The notes beneath the pieces are model-generated. The model ran no database searches. It was not told the DNA's origin and saw only the letters and a program-made list of their open reading frames with translations. A stretch of 64,000 nucleotides of DNA from assembly GCA_964624795.1 (NCBI GenBank), contig CAZUZS010000007.1, positions 36,080-100,079 of the forward strand, written 5' to 3'. Positions 44,593 to 51,926 of this stretch are shown piece after piece. Numbering within the stretch: the first letter of the stretch is position 1; every line of letters begins with the position of its first letter. The DNA comes from CAZUZS01 sp964624795. Lineage in GTDB: Bacteria > Calditrichota > Calditrichia > RBG-13-44-9. A program made the position numbers and the translations under genes.

Positions 44593-45531
44593 CTATTTCT
44601 TATCCCTTATCTTCGATCTTCTGCGTTGCTCCCACTCTACCAGGATGGGAGAAGCCACATATATAGATGAATAGGTTCCGACCACAATACCCACCAACAG
44701 CGCGAATGCAAAATCTTTGATCACCTCACCGCCAAACAGGAAGAGCACAACAACTACCAGCAGGGTAGTTCCGGAAGTTATAATTGTGCGGCTGAGAGTT
44801 TCGTTGATGCTGCGGTTTATAATGCCGGAAAAATCGAACGACTGGCGTTTAAAGGCCTTCAGGTTTTCACGAATCCGGTCGTAAACCACAATGGTGTCAT
44901 TCAGCGAGTAACCGACAATGGTGAGGAGCGCCGCCACAATTGCGATTGAGATCTCCTTGTTAAGAATCGAAAAAATGCCCACCGTAATCACCACATCGTG
45001 TATTAGCGCGACAACCGCGCCAACGCCAAAGCGGAATTCAAAACGCCACATAATATAAATGAGGATAAAAATGATCGCCCAAAAAATCGCCAGGATGGCG
45101 GCGCCCACCAACTCTTTCCCGACTTTCGGCCCTACCGTTTCTTTCCGCATTTCAATTACATTGTAATTGGGAAATTCCTGGGAGAGCTTCCCGGTAACGT
45201 CGTTAAACAACTGGTCGGTGTTCTCGGTGGCATCGACCCGGGCAGAAACCTCCTGATTCGATCCATAATGTTTTATTTCGGCACTTCCCATCCCAAACTC
45301 CCCAAATACTTTGCGTATTGGGGAAATCGGCACATCAATGGGCTGTGCGGGATTCGCCTTGTCTTCAAATCGGATTTCCATGAACGTGCCGCCGCGAAAG
45401 TCGACACTATACCGGGGACCGCCGTGTAATATAAGGGATATGATCCCCATTAAAATCAATGATCCGGATAGAATAAACGCAAATTTCCTGGAAACCATAA
45501 AATCAACGTTTGGATTTTGGAAGAATCGCAT
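44593..45531 (-). CDS. secF: Protein translocase subunit SecF
   Basis: SecF forms with SecD the proton-driven membrane complex that helps pull exported proteins through SecYEG. The 312-residue protein has six TM helices, the first periplasmic part with VDFRGGTFMEIRF, the KVGKELVGAAI motif, the conserved YSLNDTIVVYDRIREN in the fourth helix region, and GTYSSIYVASPI near the end. It follows secD by 35 bp. The start has AGGAGA upstream. Confidence 0.97.
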   Translation of the reverse strand: MRFFQNPNVDFMVSRKFAFILSGSLILMGIISLILHGGPRYSVDFRGGTFMEIRFEDKANPAQPIDVPISPIRKVFGEFGMGSAEIKHYGSNQEVSARVDATENTDQLFNDVTGKLSQEFPNYNVIEMRKETVGPKVGKELVGAAILAIFWAIIFILIYIMWRFEFRFGVGAVVALIHDVVITVGIFSILNKEISIAIVAALLTIVGYSLNDTIVVYDRIRENLKAFKRQSFDFSGIINRSINETLSRTIITSGTTLLVVVVLFLFGGEVIKDFAFALLVGIVVGTYSSIYVASPILVEWEQRRRSKIRDKK

Positions 45532-45566
45532 TTCTTTTGTATCTCCTTATTTAAAAATCGTCGCTG

Positions 45567-47450
45567 TTAGATGCTCAGTTTCTTCATGACTTTTCGTTCT
45601 AACAAGAATTCGAAAATCGTCCGCGTTACAAAAATAGCCGTAAACATACTGGCGATGATACCGATCATGAGGGTCAATGCAAATCCCTTGATGGGACCGG
45701 AACCAAAATTGTAAAGAACAACGCCGGCTATCAATGTCGTAACATTGGCATCCAAGATAGTAATAAAGGCACGCCCATAACCGGTTTCGATCGATGACCA
45801 GACGGTTTTGCCTTTATCCATTTCCTCTCGTATCCTTTCGAAAATAAGCACGTTGGCATCAACCGCCATACCGATAGTCAGAATGATTCCGGCAATACCG
45901 GGAAGGGTCAGTGTGGCATGAAAATAGGACATCACACCCATCAGGATGATAATATTGAATACCAGCGCAATATCGGCTACCAGTCCTGAAAATTTATAAT
46001 AGACAATCATGAAGAGCGCCACCAGGATGAGACCTAAAATGGCCGAATTGGTGCCTTTGGTAATTGAATCGCGGCCCAGGGAGGGACCAACCGTCCGTTC
46101 TTCCATAAGCCGTACAGGTGCCGGAAGTGCACCGGCTTTCAACACTACCGCCAGGTCCTTTGCTTCTTCCATGCTTTCCAGACCGGTGATGCGGGCACGA
46201 CCATCCCTGATCTTAGCCTGAATTGTGGGAGCGGAGTGCACTTTTCCATCCAGAATAATAGCCAGCCTTTTTCCAAGGTTGGCGCCGGTAACCCGCGAGA
46301 AAATCCGGGCACCGTCGTCGTTAAAAGTTAAAGAGACCTCAAACTTGCCAAGGGAGCCGGCTTCGTAGCCGCTGCTGGGCTGCGGGTAGGCGTCCACAAT
46401 GGTTTCACCGGTTAATTCAGGCTCCTTTTCCACCAGGTAGATGGAGTAATATTCCCCGCTGGGATTTAGCTGCCCCCAGAGGAATTCGGCGCTTCCAGCC
46501 TCGGTGCTTATAATTTTTTGGATTTCAGGATCCTGGAGAATCAATCGCAAGCGAGGTTCGTTCTCTTTGGGAACCATCAGTCGCTGCGGATCTCCCGGGT
46601 AAGCAAAAAACAGGTTTTCCTTAAAAAGCTGCTCACGTGCTATGGCAGCGGAGTCCATCTTGGCTGTGTCGGGGGTGGTTTTTTCTTCCGTTTTGCCGAA
46701 TATCTGTTCCGGCGTTACGACCGATGTGTCCTTCTGTGCATCGGTTTTTACCGTGTCTTCCTCCGGAATTCTCCCGCGAATATATTCGTTTATTTTGGTC
46801 GCAACATTTTGGGTAATTTCCTGATCTTTTAGCAGCCGGAATTCCAACTGGGCGGTTTCCCCGAGCAGCTTCCGCACACGGGCAGGATCGGTAATGCCTG
46901 CAAGCTCTACGATTATTCGCTTATTTCCCTGTTTCTGTATAGTCGGTTCGGACACGCCAAACTGGTCGACCCGGTTCCGGATAATTTCCAGGGAGCGGTT
47001 AATAGCTTCGTTTGACTGCGTGTGCAGGTAACTCAGGATCTCACTCTTATTTTTGCGTGTCTGTGAGCCATAATAACGGGCCAGATCCGCACCCTTATTT
47101 TCCAACTGCTCCGCAAAAACGGTGATGAAATCGCGATCCTGTGCCGCAGCGATCTTATGTGCTTCATTCCAGGCCTGGTCGAATCTCTCATCTTTATTTT
47201 TGGCCAGAGCTTTTACAAGCTCTTCTACATCGACTTCCATAACGACGTGCATGCCGCCCTGCAAATCAAGTCCCAGCTTTATCGAATTATCCAGCAGGTG
47301 TTCATAAGCTTTTGGATCTTCGATTCTGAGCTTTTCCTTACCGGATTTGCTGAGCAGGTAATTAAACTTTATCGTTGGATAAAGCAGGTAAAGAAAGAGT
47401 AAAACAAAAAATACAATAATGCCTGCTTTGACAGTTATATTTCGGCGCAT
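45567..47450 (-). CDS. secD: Protein translocase subunit SecD
   Basis: The 627-residue protein begins with a TM helix and the D1 motif LGLDLQGGMHVVMEV. It has a large periplasmic P1 domain with RNRVDQFGVSEPTIQKQG, an inserted acidic linker (about 215-265), ITGLESMEEAKDLAVVLKAGALPAP, and the C-terminal membrane domain with TLTLPGIAGIILTIGMAVDANVLIFERIREE, which carries the proton-path Asp. Together with SecF it drives the late steps of export. It has a strong promoter (TTGACT-N17-TATATT) and a GGAGG ribosome binding site. Confidence 0.97.
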   Translation of the reverse strand: MRRNITVKAGIIVFFVLLFLYLLYPTIKFNYLLSKSGKEKLRIEDPKAYEHLLDNSIKLGLDLQGGMHVVMEVDVEELVKALAKNKDERFDQAWNEAHKIAAAQDRDFITVFAEQLENKGADLARYYGSQTRKNKSEILSYLHTQSNEAINRSLEIIRNRVDQFGVSEPTIQKQGNKRIIVELAGITDPARVRKLLGETAQLEFRLLKDQEITQNVATKINEYIRGRIPEEDTVKTDAQKDTSVVTPEQIFGKTEEKTTPDTAKMDSAAIAREQLFKENLFFAYPGDPQRLMVPKENEPRLRLILQDPEIQKIISTEAGSAEFLWGQLNPSGEYYSIYLVEKEPELTGETIVDAYPQPSSGYEAGSLGKFEVSLTFNDDGARIFSRVTGANLGKRLAIILDGKVHSAPTIQAKIRDGRARITGLESMEEAKDLAVVLKAGALPAPVRLMEERTVGPSLGRDSITKGTNSAILGLILVALFMIVYYKFSGLVADIALVFNIIILMGVMSYFHATLTLPGIAGIILTIGMAVDANVLIFERIREEMDKGKTVWSSIETGYGRAFITILDANVTTLIAGVVLYNFGSGPIKGFALTLMIGIIASMFTAIFVTRTIFEFLLERKVMKKLSI

Positions 47451-47527
47451 TCGAAAAATATCCTCCGTAATTAATAACCGAATAATTTATTTCTTTTATA
47501 CATATTGCTCCAAATTAACAAGCAAAA

Positions 47528-47556
47528 AATATACTGGAATGCCCTAATGAAGTCAA
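47528..47556 (-). promoter_or_regulatory. Sigma-70-like promoter of the secDF operon
   Basis: On the minus strand TTGACT (47556-47551) and TATATT (47533-47528) are exactly 17 bp apart in an AT-rich context. The leader to the secD ATG would be about 70 nt. Confidence 0.7.
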
Positions 47557-47723
47557 TTGAAAAATATTTTGCAATAATAAATCTAAATAATTATAAATTA
47601 ATACACTTAAACAAATTATGGACAAGCCGGTTTTCCAGGAAAAGCTGATTTCACGGAATAATACGGTCCGTCATATCCTGCCGCACGACAATATTTCAAA
47701 AAATTTTCATATCTTCGGCAAGG

Positions 47724-48668
47724 TCAATCTTTGTCTAATAGCCGCCCGATTTCGAAAACGGCAAATTTTACAGCCGGCGTTCGATACGGTTGAATTCCGG
47801 CATCGATTTTAACAATAAATCCATCCCGATGTTCTGCAATTAAAATAAAAAAGTTTTGCGTATAATCTTTATCCGATGCCACCATTCGCAACATGCATGC
47901 TCTGTCGTCCGGCTTCATAAATATTTCTTTGACGGCAAAGACCGAATCAGAATGCTTTACCACCAGGCCGTTTAAAGCCAGTATTTTTCCCGAGTCCATC
48001 CGGCGGTGTAAAATTACGTGTGGCATTTCTCCCCCTTCCACAATTCGGTGGATGGCTAATTTCTTTTTTTGGGTCGCTTTCATCCTGAAAGTGTGTCTTC
48101 CTTCTTTGCGCCATTTTCTCTCGTATTTGGTCGTAACGGGACGAATCGGATCGACTTCAACCGGCTGCAGATCAAAACACTCGGATTCTTTAAACAACGC
48201 GCCGGCATCTCCGGCATACCAATCTTGGTCGGTTACCAGCTCAAAGTAACCTCCGATTTCCAAAAGCGCTGCCAATGTCCCTACAAATTCCGGTTTAATT
48301 GTCCGCCTCCGGCGATGTTTTTCTTTCGGCCATGGATCCGGGAAATTCATCATCACATGACGCAGGCTGGCATCCGGGAATAATTCTCGCAGTGCAAACC
48401 GCGCATCTTCACGCAGGACGCGAACATTTCGCAAATCGTTCCGGAAAATGCGATGTTGGATGCGCCAAACGGATTCCATGGAAATCTCGATTCCGACAAA
48501 ATTCCACTCCGGTCGCGATTGTGCCCAGTCGACCAGAAATTCGCCGTTCCCGCAACCGATTTCGAGCGCCAGCGGGGCCATTCGGCCAAAGACAGACTCC
48601 CACTCCAGTGGCAGCGATTCTGCCTGCCGGGCATTGATTTCATATTTCAAGAATTCTGCGGTTTTCAT
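47724..48668 (-). CDS. trmB: tRNA (guanine-N7)-methyltransferase with C-terminal extension
   Basis: TrmB makes m7G46 in tRNA variable loops with SAM. The protein has LALEIGCGNGEFLVDWA (SAM motif), FVGIEIS, MMNFPDPWPKEKHRRRRTIKPEF and the T-KYERKWRKEGR helix, all diagnostic. I start it at the ATG at 48668 (MKTAEFLKYE), with GGAG upstream, giving 314 residues. The core ends near residue 205. The last 110 residues form a separate beta-rich extension without a named domain; longer TrmB proteins exist in some thermophile lineages. It is divergent from the phospholipid synthesis genes. Confidence 0.93.
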   Translation of the reverse strand: MKTAEFLKYEINARQAESLPLEWESVFGRMAPLALEIGCGNGEFLVDWAQSRPEWNFVGIEISMESVWRIQHRIFRNDLRNVRVLREDARFALRELFPDASLRHVMMNFPDPWPKEKHRRRRTIKPEFVGTLAALLEIGGYFELVTDQDWYAGDAGALFKESECFDLQPVEVDPIRPVTTKYERKWRKEGRHTFRMKATQKKKLAIHRIVEGGEMPHVILHRRMDSGKILALNGLVVKHSDSVFAVKEIFMKPDDRACMLRMVASDKDYTQNFFILIAEHRDGFIVKIDAGIQPYRTPAVKFAVFEIGRLLDKD

Positions 48669-48929
48669 TTCTTCTCCAAAGCGCAAAAATTTAGTCAGTC
48701 TATGTTACAAGACCAATCATTTTGTAAAGAATTGAGATACGCTGAATTATCCACACCGAAAAAGGCCGGGGCTGACTGAGTGTTTACGGAAGGCGAACGA
48801 ATTACCGATAAATCATCGTAGGTATTGCATATTTACTCCCACGCGCATTAAATTGTATTTATGAAGATGGAAATTCTTTAAAAAGAGTTCGGATCCTGCC
48901 GTCTTTAAAATTGCAAAAAAGGACACCGC

Positions 48930-49586
48930 ATGGCAGCCAATATTATAACCATTGGAAGAATCGTTCTTGTATTTTTTGTAATCGTACTTTTCCAGGGAGC
49001 GTTTTACTACCGGCTTGCAGCTGTGGTTCTTACCATACTTGTGATCTACCTGGATTCGCTGGATGGCTATGTTGCACGCAAATTGGGCGTCGCCAGCGAC
49101 TTTGGGGCGTTGTTCGATATCGCAGGCGACCGGATTGTCGAACACATTTTTCTCATATTTTATGCCGCGATGGACATTGTCAGTTTCTGGGTGCCGGTCA
49201 TTTTTATTACCCGCAGTTTCCTGGTGGACACGCTCCGGAGTGTGGCCTTCAGCCGGGAAGGAAGAACGCCATTCGGCCAAAAAACGATGATGAAATCTTC
49301 CGTCAGCCGGTTTTTGACTGCTTCACGATTCAGTCGCGCGGTGTACGGCGGATTAAAGGTTGTCGCTTTTGTGCTGTTGGGTTTAATCCTGGCCTTCCAA
49401 AAGGGCTTCGACCAGGGCTTTCACTGGATTTCTCAAAACTGGTATTCGAAAGGCGTTCTTTTTACCGAAGTAATTGTTTGGGTAACGGTGGCATTTAATC
49501 TTATCCGGGGAATCCCGGTTCTGGTAGACGGACGATTTTACCTGTTCGATAAATATCTGCCACGCGCTTTCAAAGAGGATGATTAA
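48930..49586 (+). CDS. CDP-alcohol phosphatidyltransferase, probable PG-phosphate synthase
   Basis: The 218-residue membrane protein has a perfect CDP-alcohol phosphatidyltransferase motif: Asp42, Asp45-Gly46, Ala49-Arg50, Gly59, Asp63 and Asp67 (LDSLDGYVAR then DFGALFDIAGD). The start ANIITIGRIVLVFF is typical of PgsA-like members. These enzymes transfer a phosphatidyl group from CDP-diacylglycerol to an alcohol. The next gene, 3 bp downstream, is a HAD-IB phosphatase, which suggests glycerol-3-phosphate as acceptor (PG-phosphate synthase). That substrate call is inference; inositol or another polyol is possible. Confidence 0.85.
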   Translation: MAANIITIGRIVLVFFVIVLFQGAFYYRLAAVVLTILVIYLDSLDGYVARKLGVASDFGALFDIAGDRIVEHIFLIFYAAMDIVSFWVPVIFITRSFLVDTLRSVAFSREGRTPFGQKTMMKSSVSRFLTASRFSRAVYGGLKVVAFVLLGLILAFQKGFDQGFHWISQNWYSKGVLFTEVIVWVTVAFNLIRGIPVLVDGRFYLFDKYLPRAFKEDD

Positions 49587-49589
49587 CCG

Positions 49590-50243
49590 ATGACGCGCTG
49601 GGCGGTTTTCGACGTGGACGGCACACTGCTTCCTTCGAGCTCGATGGAGAAAATGTTTATCCTGCACATGCTTAGCAACTGCGCGCTGCCAATTTCCAAC
49701 ATTTTTTCCTATTTTCTTGCCGGTCTGGTGAGAATGGCAGCCGAAAAACCGGAGGACGCCTTCAAGAAAAATAAGTACTACCTGAAAGATTTGCCGTTGT
49801 CAGTCATCGCAAAGGAGGCACGGCGTTTTGTAAGAAAACAAGTCATACCGGGGCTTTCTGCTGCGGGATTGCAAACCATGAAGGCGCTTCGGGAAGAGGG
49901 GTTCAGAATCATGGTTATGAGCGGCTCGCCGGATTTTCTTACGCTCCCTTTGTGCCGTTTCCTGGAACCGGATGCTGTGATCACCGCAAAAATGTCTATA
50001 AAGGAGAGTCGGTTCACCGGGCAAATCGATAATTTGCATCCGTATGGAAAGCGGAAAACGCTGCTCCTGCTACAGGCGCAAAAGATTTGGAAAATTGATT
50101 TCCCGGACTCCATTGTGTTTGCCAACCACGATGCCGATATCGATCACATGCTTCTTTTCGGCGAAGCCGTGGCAGTAAATCCTACGAAGAAGCTCCGGGA
50201 ATTTGCACTGCAAAAAAAATGGAGAATCGAGATTTGGGAATAG
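49590..50243 (+). CDS. HAD-IB family phosphatase, possible PGP phosphatase (PgpC-like)
   Basis: The 217-residue protein has the HAD motif I DVDGTLL (Asp8 and Asp10), motif II VMSGSPDFL, a Lys/Arg-rich segment (GKRKTLLLLQ) and motif III/IV FANHDADIDHML. The helical cap between motifs I and II is of the IB type, as in phosphoserine phosphatases and in PgpC, which makes phosphatidylglycerol from its phosphate. It starts 3 bp after the CDP-alcohol phosphatidyltransferase gene and is almost certainly cotranscribed with it. Confidence 0.82.
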   Translation: MTRWAVFDVDGTLLPSSSMEKMFILHMLSNCALPISNIFSYFLAGLVRMAAEKPEDAFKKNKYYLKDLPLSVIAKEARRFVRKQVIPGLSAAGLQTMKALREEGFRIMVMSGSPDFLTLPLCRFLEPDAVITAKMSIKESRFTGQIDNLHPYGKRKTLLLLQAQKIWKIDFPDSIVFANHDADIDHMLLFGEAVAVNPTKKLREFALQKKWRIEIWE

Positions 50244-50376
50244 CGTGGTTTTTCGCTTTCCCGGGTTCATTTAATTATTTTGTGCATCGGGACGATAATT
50301 AGCATCTGCAGCTCCGGCGATTGACGCCACTTGATCACCGATTTGGAATTTATTCATTACAAGGAAGGTCTGCGGA

Positions 50377-51690
50377 ATGGAAATTCATTTCTGTAAGAAT
50401 CATTCGGAGCGGATCGCTCACTATCGCTGCTTTCATTGCAAAGAATCTATTTGTGCAGATTGCCGGTTGACAATGGAACACCATTATTTTTGCAGCCGGA
50501 ACTGTTATATAAAATTCAAGACACAACAAATCGGCCAGGCAATTCGCGCCAAAAAGCTGTGGATTCTGGCGGCGATGCAAATCGTCCTGCTCCTTTTTGT
50601 AGTCGGACAATCATTTTATTTTAATAATAAATTGAATTCTCTGGAAACAGTTGCGGTAGCAGCCTCAAGGCCTGATTCGGCTTATTTCTCCGCATTGCAT
50701 TCCTATTTAGGAAATTATGACGCCGGTTTTCAAAAATTACAGTTCGAAGCCCCTGGCGTTCAGCGGCAAAATAATTACACATTGAAACTGGCGTTGCGGA
50801 AAAACTGGGCAATCAATATCTGGGCAGATGGAAAGCCCGTGATTTCGAAATTTATAAACCACGACGAAGAAGAACAATTCTCACTGCCGCTAAAATACGG
50901 CCAAAACCGTTTTCAGATGGTGGTTTTAAATGAAAACCAAAAAACCGTATATAATGATCAGCTTTCTGTTCAATACCAAAAATCGCAGGTGGAGCTTCTT
51001 CGCCACTCCCTGAACATTGGCAGCGTATCCAACAAAATGCTGGCCCTCACTTTTGACGGCGGTTCGGACGATGCGCACACCGAGGAGATTCTGGAAATTC
51101 TGCGGCAAAACAATCTCCATTGCACGCTGTTTTTAACCGGTAAATTTATGGAAAAGCACCCCAGCCTGGTCCGGGAAATGCTGAAGGACGGGCACGAGAT
51201 CGGCAACCACACATTCGATCATCCACACCTGACAACCTACAGCGAAAATTACCGGCAGGACACGCGGCCGGAGGTCACACGGAAATTCTTGCAGCGGGAA
51301 TTGCTGAAAACGGACAGCATCTTTTTCGGGATCTCAGGCAAACATCTGAAACCATACTGGCGGGCGCCGTACGGCGAATACAACCGGCAGATACTTACCT
51401 GGGCTGCGGAGCTTGGATATTTACATGTGAGGTGGACAAAAGGATTCGACACCTACGATTGGATCACGGATGCCTCTTCGAAATTGTATCGCACGCCCGC
51501 AGAGATTTACCAGCACATCATGGCCGAAGAAAGGAGCAGGCCCCAGGGGCTAAACGGGATCATTGTCTTAATGCACCTGGGCTCGCACCGCGACAATAAC
51601 CACATTTTCGAGACCATGCCGAAGCTCATCAGGGAAATCAAGAGAAGGGGCTACGCACTTGGCTCGATTAGCGATCTGACAAAGCAGTAG
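50377..51690 (+). CDS. Polysaccharide deacetylase with N-terminal B-box-like zinc finger and TM helix
   Basis: The 437-residue protein has three parts. Residues 6-43 carry Cys6, His9, Cys18, Cys21, Cys26, Cys29, His35/36, Cys39 and Cys43 in a B-box-like zinc finger. Residues 60-82 form a TM helix (LWILAAMQIVLLLFVVGQ). After a beta-rich linker (about 100-205) comes a NodB-type deacetylase with TFDGGSDDAHTEEI (about 225-238), the metal-binding HTFDH (His278 and His282), WRAPYGEYN, and IVLMHLG near the end. NodB enzymes remove acetyl groups from peptidoglycan or other glycans. The zinc finger would face the cytoplasm and the enzyme the periplasm. Motif 1 reads TFDGG rather than the usual TFDDG, so the second Asp is missing. 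Confidence 0.85.
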   Translation: MEIHFCKNHSERIAHYRCFHCKESICADCRLTMEHHYFCSRNCYIKFKTQQIGQAIRAKKLWILAAMQIVLLLFVVGQSFYFNNKLNSLETVAVAASRPDSAYFSALHSYLGNYDAGFQKLQFEAPGVQRQNNYTLKLALRKNWAINIWADGKPVISKFINHDEEEQFSLPLKYGQNRFQMVVLNENQKTVYNDQLSVQYQKSQVELLRHSLNIGSVSNKMLALTFDGGSDDAHTEEILEILRQNNLHCTLFLTGKFMEKHPSLVREMLKDGHEIGNHTFDHPHLTTYSENYRQDTRPEVTRKFLQRELLKTDSIFFGISGKHLKPYWRAPYGEYNRQILTWAAELGYLHVRWTKGFDTYDWITDASSKLYRTPAEIYQHIMAEERSRPQGLNGIIVLMHLGSHRDNNHIFETMPKLIREIKRRGYALGSISDLTKQ

Positions 51691-51799
51691 CGGCAGGCAA
51701 ATTCGAATCATTCTGACAGCACATATTTATCCGTCGGATCAGGGAATACAACCCGGCAGACCGAGCAATTTTTACACTCCCCCCGACGTTACAAAATTC

Positions 51800-51828
51800 T
51801 TGGACATTTTTAATCACCTGCTTAACTT
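51800..51828 (+). promoter_or_regulatory. Possible promoter of the M14 peptidase gene
   Basis: TTGGAC (51800-51805) and TAACTT (51823-51828) are 17 bp apart, about 100 bp upstream of the peptidase start. The -10 match is weak. Confidence 0.3.
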
Positions 51829-51926
51829 CTTCTGGCCAGTCAGGACAAATGCCCGCCGGCGCATCGATTCCCGGTGAAATCAGCCAACAATTATTCCCAG
51901 CTTTATTTCAGAGGAGGTCCATTTCC

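Noticed and set aside
47618..47812. 64-codon plus-strand frame overlapping the end of trmB
   Set aside because: It lies antisense to a confident gene and shows no protein family features.
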